64,000 bases of DNA. Origin: Brachionus manjavacas (lineage: Eukaryota > Rotifera > Eurotatoria > Ploima > Brachionidae). The stretch lies in assembly GCA_019054805.1 (NCBI GenBank), contig JAHQIY010000005.1, positions 248,001 through 312,000 of the forward strand, written 5' to 3'. The position numbers were made by a program, and so were the translations under genes. This document shows, piece after piece, positions 22,063 to 32,289 of this stretch; the stretch's first letter is position 1; every line of letters starts with the position of its first letter. The notes under the pieces were generated by a model. That model did not search any database. It saw nothing but the letters and a program-made list of their open reading frames with translations, and was not told the origin of the DNA.

Positions 22063-22565
22063 TTAAATAAATTTTGTTAGCAAAGTCAAAAAAATGATTA
22101 AAATAAGTAAACACCATGAAGTCTGATGATTAATGCCATTGTTGCATTCATCATGTTGGCACACACTCAAACATCCATTGAAAACGTTCCACAGAGTTTT
22201 GAATTTGTCAAATTTAATGGTAAAATTAATGCCATAAAAGTTCTCGAGCGAAATCAATCCACAATGGCTCACTTGTACAATATTTTGATCCTTGCCAGAG
22301 CCAGTGTCAGCTACACACGTTCTGATAAAATAGCTAAAACCATGCCCTTGAAAATAAGCATAATTGAAATCTAAAATTAAAATAACTTTTTTTTTACCTT
22401 CAGCATTTAGCTTTAAACAATGAGTTGCTCGGTAAAGGCCTCTGTGGCTAGGAATAGCTGTTAGACAATTTTCTCTTAGGGATATTTTTTCAGACCTGAA
22501 AAATGGGTCTTCACATTCACGGTTATCATGATTATAGGATATACATTCAAAGCAGTCTATTGAGT
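22063..22565 (-). CDS. Ly6/uPAR-like GPI-anchored protein, last exon
   Basis: On the minus strand an open frame of 167 codons runs from an AAAAAAAG acceptor at 22566-22567 to TAA. It starts (x)SIDCFECISYNHDNRECEDP, with the CxxC and C-D-P spacing of Ly6/quiver-type three-finger proteins. Then come NCLTA, ATHCLKL and RTCVAD, and the terminal CQHDECNNG matches the family's C-x3-D-x-CN signature. A hydrophobic tail (SWCLLILIIFLTLLTKFI) is typical of a GPI-anchor signal. The segment around residues 56-65 is in frame and open, so no intron is needed there. The signal-peptide exon must lie upstream (beyond 22570); I did not find it. Such proteins sit on the outer membrane face and often modulate ion channels or receptors. 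The ligand is unknown. Confidence 0.75.
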
Positions 22566-22974
22566 CTTTTTTTATTTAAAAATAAGTATTTTTATTGATA
22601 TATTCCCTTGGTACGGGATTAATGTGCTAAGACCCAGATAAATCTCCTGTGAAAAGTGCTTTGTCCTAATTAGTGTTGGCAAACGGATTTTATTTTGGTC
22701 CATTGAAATCTAGCCTAAAATTTGAGTATTCGTTCACAAAATTTGTCATCAATTTTTACCTTTCTTGTTCAATGAAAACTTGGTTATCAAAAAGTAGTTT
22801 TAAATTTTATTTAAACTCTACTTGCTGGAAAAGATTTTGAGAGTAAAATGAATAAGTTAATATCTTATTGATTTTTATTCAATATTTTGCAATTTTAAGA
22901 ATTCTAAAAAATGTTAAAGAAATTTTCTTAATTTTTCACTAAAAAATACAGCTGATTTTATATATGCTTATTTT

Positions 22975-23405
22975 ATATAATATGTTTTACGCAAAAATAC
23001 GTAAATTTACGTAAAAATGGTAATTTTATTATTTTTTGAATAAATAGCTAAAATATTATTTTATTTAGCGGTTTAAAAATTAAAAAAACAATTAAAATAT
23101 TCGAAATTTTAAGCAATAGATTTTAAAATATTTTAAAGCTTTTCCTCAGAGACTTGCCAGAATTTTTATTTTTTTGTGATATATGGCTTTTTAGCAGGTT
23201 CACCTACAGTAGTGATTTGATAATAGGATCCATGGTAAATTTACGTAATTTTACGCATAAATACGAAAAAAATTTACGAAAAAATGGTAAAACAAGAATT
23301 GTAAAAAATGATAAATTAACCAGATTTTACGTAAATAGAAGTAAAATTACCAATTTTTACGATAAATTATGAAAAATCCAAAAATTTTGTTAAAAAATAC
23401 GATTT
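22975..23405. repeat. Cluster of TTACGTAA-type motifs
   Basis: ACGTAAATTTACGTAA and single TTACG / ACGTAA units recur many times here, in both orientations. The same motif cluster reappears at 27125-27185. Paired clusters 4 kb apart could be the subterminal repeats of one larger DNA element that was later interrupted by the element starting at 23411. Confidence 0.45.
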
Positions 23406-23410
23406 TGACT

Positions 23411-24415
23411 TATGGTAACACAGCCTAAATTTATTTAATGTAAATTCGGTGAAGTACTTTGAAAAACCGAAATATATTAGTCGTTTTATTTATTTTTTTT
23501 AAACAACCCACCTATTCTTGTAGATCTTGAAGAGAGGAATCCAAATATATATATGAAATATTTTTAAAACATTTTTAAACCTTTTTTTTTTTAATTTAAA
23601 GTTTTTTTTCGGCTAATTCGGTAGAATTTTTCAAATTAGTAATTATGTTTGACAATTTTTGATCCGATGACGGAACAAGTTTGAACTGACCTTATTTGCT
23701 TATCGTTTTCAGCGGGTCTTGATTAATAGAAAATAATTTTACTAGAATTTTAAGATAGCCGATGGGTCCGTTGTCTAATGTTGTTATTTTTTATGGGTTA
23801 AGAGGTTAATGAGGTATCACCTCAATACCCAAAAATCCCACCCGTTTACCCCTAAAAATAAAATATTTAACATAATTAGACTGAAAGGACAAGAATGATC
23901 ACAATGACGTCATTTTTTATGAAAAATTTAAAATTTTGTTTCTCCTTTTTTTACAAAAATAAATTGATTTTATTTGATAAAAATGTTCATTCTGTATTAT
24001 CAATAATCGTCAATATTTTATGAAAATGAATCAGAACAAACAAAAAGAAGTTAAAAAAAAAAGTATTCGATGGAAGATCTTGATAACGCAAAAAAAGATG
24101 TTTTTGAAAAAAAATTGAACACTACTCAAGCTTTAAATTTATACAAAATTCCGAGATAGATCTTTTAAACTAATCTTTTTAACTAAAAAAAATCAAACAT
24201 AAAATTTATTTTGAATTCGTTAATAATTCGTTTAAATTTTTTTCTAAATAGTTATGTTGTAGCGTATATTTAAAAGAATAATAATAAAGAATATTTTAAA
24301 TATTTTTATTTTTAAAAATAACATTTAAAATCCTTTTTTTAATTCTTATTGGGCTAATTGAGTGAATTCGGTGAATATCCTGAAAAAGAGGTTAGTTCTC
24401 GGGCTAAATATTTAC
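23411..24415. mobile_element. 1-kb TIR element, copy A (truncated or rearranged)
   Basis: From TATGGTAACACAGCCTAAA at 23411 the sequence matches the reverse complement of the element at 39968-40981 for several hundred bases at high identity, including ATCCGATGACGGAACAAG and CCAAAAATCCCACCCGTTTA. The match continues past GATCTTGATAACGC, is broken by about 150 bp of extra DNA near 24150-24320, and resumes at GGCTAATTGAGTGAATTCGG until about 24415. The far terminus is missing. Long-range inversion between the two copies is possible. Confidence 0.7.
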
Positions 24416-24643
24416 AAAATCAGGGGTGAGAGTAAAGAAGAGATACAGACAAAAAATATTGCAAAAAAGAAAACAAAAGATGAAGAGGCTAAAATGATAG
24501 CTGTAGTTTATGATATACCAGATTGTAAACTTCGATTTCACCATTTACATCAAGTATCCTCAAGCGTTGAGGTTTCTAAATTAATTGAGAAGATAGATAA
24601 AGATGATGTATGTCTAAGAAAAAAATTAGCTAGAGAAACATGA
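24362..24643 (+). other. Open frame of 93 codons at the edge of copy A
   Basis: The first part overlaps the repeat element. The rest reads like protein (KMIAVVYDIPDCKLRFHHLH, then VSKLIEKIDKDDVCLRKKLA). No domain recognised. It may be a transposon-gene remnant. Confidence 0.25.
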
Positions 24644-24649
24644 ATAACA

Positions 24650-27120
24650 GATAATCGGTCATTTTAAAATGAGAACAATTTTTTACATCATAAAAATAAA
24701 AAGAAGTAAAAAAAAATATGAAAAAAACAATAAAAAAATCTCCAATTAAAGAGTGTAAAAAAATAAAGAGAGTAAATGATTAATAGAATTTTGATACCAA
24801 AATATTAATTCTATGAAAAAAATGTTTTTGATAATCATGAAAATAAATGGTACTTTAAAAATAAAATTAAACTAATTTTGTAGAAATTTTTCTTATTTCG
24901 AAATCAAAACCAATTTTAAATCAATTTTCAAGATTGATCAACAGACTAGTATCGATCAAAAAGACCGGTTTTATGAAGAGGGTACAAAAGAACAAAAGAG
25001 ATTTAAAATCCTTTAAAAAAAATCGCTTTTTACATTAAAAAAAATACTTAATTGTATAAATATATTAAAAAAGGTAAGAAAATGCTAAACAAAATTGCTT
25101 TTATCATTTTTGTTAACTTAAAAAAAATTAGATCAATTTTTAAGTCAAAACTTAAAATTATTGCATAGTTTTTTAGTCCACCTTTATTAATTAAAAATAA
25201 TCTAATTTTTTGCTTTGAAGTCAAAAAATCGTATAATTTGTTTTGTCTGATGGGTTAAAAAATAGCTCTTCGTCCTTAAAGTAAATTTAATTTTTTTGTA
25301 TGAAAATGAAATAGAGAAATGATTGATTTAATTAATTAAATAATTAAATACCTAATAATATCAACTAAATATAGGCCAATTAAAAATGCATTAAAACGAA
25401 AATTGATTAATTTTAATAACCATTTTTTTTCTTTTAAAGTTGAAGTAAAATAAAGTTTTCTAAGTGATTCAATTAATTGAAAAAATGCAAAAGAAGTACC
25501 ATAAAAAGTCAAAAAATTCTTCTGGTCTTTGAATATTAAGTAAAATTAGTTTTAAAAAAAAGTTTAAAAAAAAAATATATAACATTAGTTTCTTTATCTT
25601 CTTACATTTTACATATAACCCAACGGACTACGTATTTATTGAAAGCAGTGTGTTTTTGCTGGTTGATGGTTTAACATTTATTGAATCATTTTGAAAAATT
25701 TGAAATTTTAAATAACAGATGCAAAATAAAAAAGCAAAATATAATTTCTTAATCACTACTAAACTTTTCTTTTAAAATTAAAACTGAATCTTTCTTTTTT
25801 TTAAAAATAGCATCAATTAAGTGATTAGAGAATGGTATCAAGTCTAGCGCGAATAGTCATGGAATAATTTTGTAAAACCTAGATCCATGTTGCCCAGACA
25901 AGTGCGAATATTATTTTCAAGTTGCTTGATCTTTCAATTGCCCAGAGTTGTTTAAAAGCCTCAAATTAAAGTCCAAGTCCGGACTTTAAAATTTTTTTTA
26001 TGTCAAAAGTCCAAGTAGACACTTGCTTAGACACCATTATAACTACCTGGAACTTAAGAAATTTCATTTTTCCGTGATTCTGACTTATCGATTGACGATG
26101 CTATTTATTTTACTCAGTTTATTAAAAAAAAATTATTTTTTTAAATAATCAAAATAAAAGTCTTTGGCTTGGACTTTAAAAAAAAAAAAATGAAATTTAA
26201 AATTTCTTACTTGGACTCTCACAACCAACTCTCACTGCTGGTACTTAGACAACAGGTTTTAATTATTTGCCAACATAAAATTCAGTAATTCAGAATAGAT
26301 AAAGTATTTTCTTAATTTTTGTATTGAGAAAAAATAAAAATTTAAAATTTTTTTACCCACCCCCTTTTTACCAATTACTCGGTTTTTGACCATTTTGTTA
26401 AAAATCGAAATTTTTCAAATTTAACAGGGAGTCTTATGAGTCTGCTTGGTGAACATAAAATGACATTTTAAGCCTAAGTGCACACACACGTACCAAGTTG
26501 AAAGTTTTCTAAGTGTAAATACCTGTTAATTTAAAAAATCCTAAAAAAAATGGGAAAACACTCAAAATTAAAAAAGAAAACATTCTTATTAACTGAATTT
26601 TATTCCAATCTTTCTTGGATTTTGTTTGTTAGCCTCAAAGAAATCTGATTTTCCAAGAATCATAAATCTTTGCCAGATTAAATCTCAAAAGTTTGTTTGT
26701 TTAAGGCTTCTAATAAATGATATTCGCGAAAATTGATATTTATGTTGAGAAACTTTTTAGCATTTGTTTATACACAATAAGATATAATATTTTTCTATTG
26801 ATCTATTACTAACTTTTATCTAATCAATCAAATTGATAAGGAAAAAAAACGAACTAAATCTGAAAATGATGAAAACATGCTTAATAAATATTTAATAAAT
26901 TTAAAAAAAACAAATTTTGAAGAATTTTCACGATATGGTTGGTAATAAGGTTGTTAAACATTTTGATCTTTTTAACCTTGAAATTTTTTTAAATATTAAA
27001 TGGTTTAATTTAAAAAAAAAATTTTCAATGGACTATATCAGAAAGATTTATTTTACAAAAATTTTACAATTAATGATTTATTTTTCTTGGTGGGTTCATA
27101 GAGTACTGCTTTGATAAACT
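24650..27120. other. No gene seen
   Basis: AT-rich. Around 25970-26240 short phrases of the type AGTCCAAGTCCGGACTTT / TTGGACTTT recur in both orientations as a diffuse low-copy repeat. Nothing else is supportable. Confidence 0.45.
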
Positions 27121-27520
27121 GTTTTTACGTAATTTTACGTGAAATTACCGGAAATTACGTAAATTTACGTAATTTTTTACGTAATTATCTTTTCTTTTAT
27201 TTTTATCATTTTTAAAGCTGTCGGCAGCTTTTCCCATGATTCTTTGTAATTTGAATTTTTTGGCACCAGCTTCAAAAAATCTTCTTTAGTAAAAACAATT
27301 AAAAATTAAAGCTCTTTAAATCAGAAGTGAAATAATGAAGAGATTTGTAAATGACAAAGGTCAGACTCTAGGGTATTACGAAAAAAAATTTCCTAATGAA
27401 ATGGAGGAAATAAAAAGTAAGTATTTTAATGAAAAAAAAACAGCTTTAATTTTTAATCAGTTTACCATAGCAATACTGTATATTGCTTGGAAAGTGTATT
27501 AAAAAAAGATTTGTACCAAA
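27120..27520. other. Second TTACGTAA cluster and short exon-like frames
   Basis: 27125-27185 repeats the ACGTAAATTTACGTAA motif. On the minus strand 27300-27190 reads FTKEDFLKLVPKNSNYKESW and onward. On the plus strand 27335-27502 is a 55-codon frame (MKRFVNDKGQTLGYYEKKFP and onward). Both look like decayed element genes. Neither is recognised. Confidence 0.25.
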
Positions 27521-27609
27521 AATTCATTGTCAAGATGGCAATTATCTCATTAGGTGAATATGGTTCTGAGTTATTTGTTAAGAAAAAAACAAAATCTTTG
27601 CTGCCAAAG

Positions 27610-27960
27610 AAGACCTGACACCAAATCTGTTTAAAGCATGCGTAAAAAAAGCTATGAAGATCGATTTAGACTCTTAGGTCTAAGTACCCTTGAAGAACGA
27701 CGAAAAAAAGGTGACCTTTCAATTAATGCTTTCAAGAACAGATACGAGAAATATTTTCATTCGAGACTTTGAATATCAATTTTTTTACTTTTTTTTATTT
27801 TATTTTAACATTGTTCCCTTCTTTTTGGATTTCTTTTCCTCATTTGCCATCGCCTAGCTTATGAACCCCAGCTCCGCGAGCTATGCTTGTTGCAGATTAT
27901 TTAAAATAACAATCTGATTAGAGGGATATGCGAGTGATTAGGATCTATATTACACTTCGA
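27610..27960 (+). pseudogene. LINE RT C-terminal remnant
   Basis: 27640-27771 reads RKKSYEDRFRLLGLSTLEER, then RKKGDL and RYEKYFHSRL, ending in TGA. 'RLGLxxLExRRxKGDL' followed by FKNRY-type residues is the conserved block downstream of the RT in CR1/L2-like non-LTR elements. The upstream RT is gone (5' truncation), and a 3' UTR-like tail follows to about 27960. Confidence 0.6.
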
Positions 27961-28370
27961 ATAAAACAATTTAAATTTTATTAAAAAAAATTTTATTTAT
28001 TGAAACAAATTAATAAAAAAATGGCGCTTTACGACCGATAGGCCTTCTTCAGGATCTAGATGACCGAGAGATACAATTTTTTAATAAAGAATTTTAATCA
28101 ATACTCTCTTTTTCAAAATATCTTTTTTTTTTTATCTTATTTAACATTTATTTGATTTTCTTTTATTTTTTATTTAAATTCGCAAGAGCTTTAGATCGGT
28201 ACAGATAAACAAATCAATACAATAAAATATTTACTTTTTTTTCTGTTCGAGCATAAGCTCCTTCAGATTAAAAAAAAATATAAAATAATTAAAACAGTTT
28301 TAAAAGAAATTTAAATTAAATTTGAAGTTAGTTAATTTTTATTTATTAATGAAAGGATGAGAGAAAAAAT

Positions 28371-29050
28371 AATAATAGTAGTAGTAGTAGTAGTTCTTGC
28401 TGCGACACCTAACATGTAGATTGTCTAAGCCCATCACCGCCAATTGGCCGTGTAGAGCTGTAGCAGCCGATTCCATTGAACTTATCTAAAGCCATTTTAA
28501 AATTAGCGGTTGACTTGGATTTCACCACGTTTTCTGGCAACCTATTCCAATGCGGAACTACTCTGTTTGAGAAAAATACATGTCTGCATCCAGATCTTTC
28601 TGTAACATCGCTCTCTCATAAACATTATTAACTATACCGAGTATTTTTGAGTCATCTGCATACAATTCCATTTTATTTGAAACGCAGTCAGGTAGGTCAT
28701 TTATGTACAAAACAAATAGCAGGGGTCCCAGTACAGATCCTTGCGGAACTCCACTCAGTACCTCTGACCATCTAGAAACTCCATCTCCAAGTACAACTCG
28801 CTGAGTTCTCATACTCAAAAAGTCTTCGAGCCAATTTACTATTTTCTCACCTAGTCCATAACCACGTAGTTTATGAAGAAGTCGTTGATGCGGTACCGTA
28901 TCAAAAGCCTTTGAAAAGTCTAATAGTATTTCATCCACACTGTTACCTTTGGCCAACTCAGTCGTGATCATATCAAGCGTTTCAAGTAGATTCTTTACAC
29001 AACCTTTCTTTGGAACAAATCCATGTTGACTTCCAATTATTAGATTATTC
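28371..29050 (-). mobile_element. CR1-like LINE, internally deleted, with (TAC)n tail
   Basis: The minus strand encodes RT motifs in order: LLDFSKAFDTVPHQRLLHKL, SGVPQGSVLGPLLFVLYIND and ELYADDSKI. YADD is the RT active site. Just after the YADD block (near 28565) the frame jumps to the far C-terminal region, FFSNRVVPHWNRLPENVV, so the middle of ORF2 has been deleted and the frame shifted. The element ends in a (CTA)n microsatellite at about 28375-28394, the usual 3' tail of this family. It cannot move on its own. Confidence 0.85.
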
Positions 29051-29144
29051 TCTTGAAGGTAAATAATTAAGGAACTGTTTAGTAAAGAAATAAATGAATA
29101 AAAATAACATGAAAATCAGAAAAAAAACAGATCACATAGAAAAG

Positions 29145-29360
29145 ATCTTAGTAGTAGTAGTAGTAGTAGTAGTATAAACTGCTGGATTGAGATGTGGTAG
29201 AGTAATAACCTAGCCCATAAATTCATCCATTCGTAGGTGAATAAGATCTTAAGAGTCAGAAAATTTTTGTATAATTAGGTAGCAGCTACAAAGAGGAGTG
29301 GGATTTGTAATAAATTTAGAATTGAAGCCTCTTTGATACATGTTCAGATTTTATAAGCAA
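29145..29360 (-). mobile_element. LINE 3' end with (TAC)n tail
   Basis: A second (AGT)n run at 29150-29174, read on the minus strand as (CTA)n, closes a LINE-like C-terminal stretch (QRGFNSKFI, DLIHLRMDEF). It is a 5'-truncated insertion that sits head to tail with the LINE at 28371-29050. Confidence 0.45.
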
Positions 29361-29836
29361 ATATTGTTGTTATTGAAGTGTTAAATCGAAAAGGTCCAAA
29401 TAATAGCTCCGTTAATAACTTAAATAGAAGTGTGCACATTTTATTTTAAAGAAAAAGCATTTGATTTAAGAATTTTTTTGGCACAGTTTTCAACAATTTT
29501 AATTTAAAAACTGCATATTTTATATTTGACAACTTTTTTGTCCCTTATTTTAAAATTTCGGATTTTTGAAGACTTCACCTTGTTATTTTTGACACAAAAA
29601 TTGAATAAAAAGTTCGAAAAAAAATTAAATTTTATCTTTTTCCAAGGATTCAATTTTAATTGGAATTTCTTGTGTAAAGCAATAAACTTGAATATTCCAT
29701 CAAAATAGCTACTAATGTATGCTTGATTAATCAAGAAAATAAAAATATTTTCTGATTGTCAAAAAGAATTTTATTACGTCAAAAAAATAACACATAAATG
29801 TTTGAACATTTTTCAAAGTTTTGGTATCAAATAATA

Positions 29837-30406
29837 ATGGGAGGAAAAAACTCAAAAAAGCATACTGAATTAAAAGAAAAAGAAATAAAACTTTTAATTC
29901 AAAAAACCGGATTGTCAAGACAAGAAATACTAGATTGGCACGCTCAATTTATCCAGAGTCATCCAGATGGATTGATAGATATTGCAGAATTCACTACCCT
30001 TTACCGTGAATTCTACCATTATGGAAATCCGGACAATTATGCTAAATTTGCTTTCCAAGCCTTTGATAAAAATAATTGTGGAAAAATATGCTTTTCAGAA
30101 TTTTTAATAGCAACTGCTTTTGCTCTCAACGCGTCCCAAGAAGATGATTTAGAAAAGAGCTTGGAATTTGCGTTTGACGTTTATGATGTTGACGACAATG
30201 GCAAAGTTGAAAGAAACGAAGTAGAAATGCTACTCACTGCTGTTTATCAGTTAAAAACAGGAACAGGTGACTATAACTTTCAGCATATCATAGATGAGAT
30301 TTTTAGATACTATGACACGGATGCAAATGGTTATTTGAACAAAAGAGAGTTCATAGTTGCTCTTCTTAATGATGAATGTATCAGAAATTACCTATTGATA
30401 AATTAA
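29837..30406 (+). CDS. Neuronal calcium sensor (NCS/visinin-like) protein
   Basis: 189 residues, the usual NCS length. I chose the ATG at 29837 because it gives MGGKNSKK, an N-myristoylation signal; the in-frame ATG at 29798 would bury it. Four EF-hand regions are visible. EF1 is degenerate (HPDGLIDIAEF, typical of NCS proteins). EF2 is DKNNCGKICFSEF, EF3 DVDDNGKVERNEV and EF4 DTDANGYLNKREF, the last three with acidic ligands. These proteins bind Ca2+ and move to membranes to regulate receptors, channels or kinases. EF2 has Asn-Asn-Cys in its loop (DKNNCG), unusual compared with DxDxxG. The frame is intronless and flanked by LINE debris, so a retrocopy is possible, but the frame is intact. 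Confidence 0.9.
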   Translation: MGGKNSKKHTELKEKEIKLLIQKTGLSRQEILDWHAQFIQSHPDGLIDIAEFTTLYREFYHYGNPDNYAKFAFQAFDKNNCGKICFSEFLIATAFALNASQEDDLEKSLEFAFDVYDVDDNGKVERNEVEMLLTAVYQLKTGTGDYNFQHIIDEIFRYYDTDANGYLNKREFIVALLNDECIRNYLLIN

Positions 30407-30829
30407 TTATTAATCTTTATTAGATCATATTTTTTTTTAATTAAAAATCTTATGATTAATTATAATAACATTGAGCTTATTTTAGAAAAAATTAAAGCTA
30501 CCCAGTCAAAAATGCGAACGGTTCTTTAAAGAAACAATAAAAATTTTCAATTTAGCGCTTTTCTAATAGATAGACATTAAAATGTATTTGGTTTCTTATG
30601 ATTATTTTTTTGTTGACCAATTTTTGCTGATTTTTGATCAACATTTAAATAGATTTTTTATAAAATAATTTTATTTATTTATTCGTTTATTTTTAATAAT
30701 ATAATCTAAACAAATATATTAATTAGTTGGCTTGACTTGTTAATTTAAAGTTTAATTATTTTTCGAAAAATTGCTTTCAAAATTAAAATCTAGTAAAAAT
30801 TTATTTATTTGAAAAATAATTTGGATGTT

Positions 30830-30880
30830 AACTCCTGGGTCGTTCCGAGAGGCGTAGGCCCTCTTTACAGCCTTAATGTA
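30830..30880 (+). repeat. SINE-like core, diverged copy
   Basis: GGGTCGTTCCGAGAGGCGTA then CCCTCTTTACAGCC matches the core of the insertion at 940-1278 in order and spacing. Confidence 0.45.
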
Positions 30881-31128
30881 TTAAATTAGACTTCGAGTAA
30901 AATAAAAGCATGTAAATTATTAAAATTTAGGTGATGATATTTAAAAGGCTAAAATTTTGTTGCATAAGTAGAATTAGCAAGATTATGGGTAAGGTTGGCA
31001 TTTGTTCTTGACTGCTTTGAATAAAAAATGATTGTGATTATTAATAAGCTTGAGCTAAAAAAAAATATTATCAATGCTAATGTCTGTAACCAATCTTAAA
31101 AAAAGAATTTATTTTTGTGGCATGCTGG

Positions 31129-31336
31129 TCAAATTTGAACCAAACCTTGGTTTGAACTATCACTACAATTACAATTTGCTGAACACAAAGATTCAATAAC
31201 TGGCTCTTTAAAAAAAAAATTTTTAATTTGAAATTTTACTTCATTTTATTACGAGCAACAGGAGTCGGCTGAACAACCACATCAAATGGGAGATTTGGAT
31301 TAAAATAATTATTGTAAGATATAATTCCAATAGGGG
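31129..31336 (-). CDS. Partial spliced gene, two 3' exons, unrecognised
   Basis: Minus strand. Exon 31336-31253 follows a TTTTTAAG acceptor and reads PIGIISYNNYFNPNLPFDVV, then VQPTPVA. It ends at a GTAATA donor with one base left over. A 47-nt intron (31252-31206) ends in TTTAAAG. The last exon, 31205-31129, restores the frame (codon CAG) and reads QPVIESLCSANCNCSDSS before a stop. The phases fit (2+81+1, then 2+75). Read without splicing, the first exon would stop early at KMK. An ATG further upstream (MFPTQELYDLNVNQL, near 31488) could be the start through a GTAATT donor. The CxxxCxC cluster is notable, but no domain is recognised. Confidence 0.45.
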
Positions 31337-32289
31337 CTTAAAAATTTTTTTATCAATTAATTGATTAGATATTAATTTATTTAATTTTAAATGGAAAATT
31401 TAGTTGATAAAATATTTTTTTTTAGGTTTCGGTGATACTAGTGTGACATAAATAGGTGAAAAAAATTACTTAATTGGTTCACATTAAGGTCGTATAATTC
31501 TTGAGTTGGAAACATTTTTTGTGAATTTAGAATAATGCTTATGTTATCCTTGGCTGCTTTTTTATATGGAAATAAAAGTACAACTCATACAGACCTCTCC
31601 TTTATTTATCAAGAAAGTTTTATAATGAGAAAAAAGTCAAATTTGTCACGAAATTCTAATTTTTTAATATTTTGAAGCTAATTCAAAATCAAAAAGTCGA
31701 AAAATTCTTTTCTTATTCAGTCATAAAGCTGAGCATATTTTAAATTACTTTAATTCAATCAGAATGACCAATTTAGTACTAAAATTTATTTTTCATTTAA
31801 AACTAAAGTATCCATCATTCTAAATTTTTTACTAATTTTAAACAGTTTGATCGATTTGTTAAAATTAGCGGGGATCAAACATTTCTGAATTTTTATCTTG
31901 CCAGTAAACCTTCTTTTACAAAGATTTATTTTGAGCCCCAGTAATCCAGTAAAAAATAAAAAAAAATAAAATTAAAAAAAAAAAAAGGATTATTTAAGTA
32001 CCATTAACACTTTTACTTAATACAATGATTTTTAATTTTACCAATGCTTATTTTTTTAATATAGCTGGGTTTTTTGGACCGTCCAAAAATATGTCTTTTA
32101 TTTCCAAACTCTACTACATTTTAATAATTCCTATAATAAATAATAACTTTTTGAACCAAGTTTCGATGAAAACTACCTAACAAGCTGAACTTTTTTTAAA
32201 TAAACATTTAAACCTCTGTCAGATACTTTATGAAGCAAAACGTTTGCCAAATGGCCACAAACGAAAAATAAAATTTTTTTTTTCATTTT

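Noticed and set aside
22371..22397. 27-nt GT-AG gap in the Ly6-like exon as a tiny intron
   Set aside because: The segment is a multiple of three and open, so the exon reads through. Introns here are about 47-50 nt or longer.
23154..23372. 72-codon frame in the TTACGTAA cluster
   Set aside because: It is made of the repeated motif and its peptide is repetitive.
28375..28394. (AGT)n run as an independent microsatellite
   Set aside because: It sits exactly at the 3' end of a LINE, as do the runs at 29150 and 33840, so it is the element's tail.
29504..29918. Overlapping short frames on both strands upstream of the calcium-sensor gene
   Set aside because: Phe/Lys-rich translations of AT-rich DNA; they are antisense to one another.
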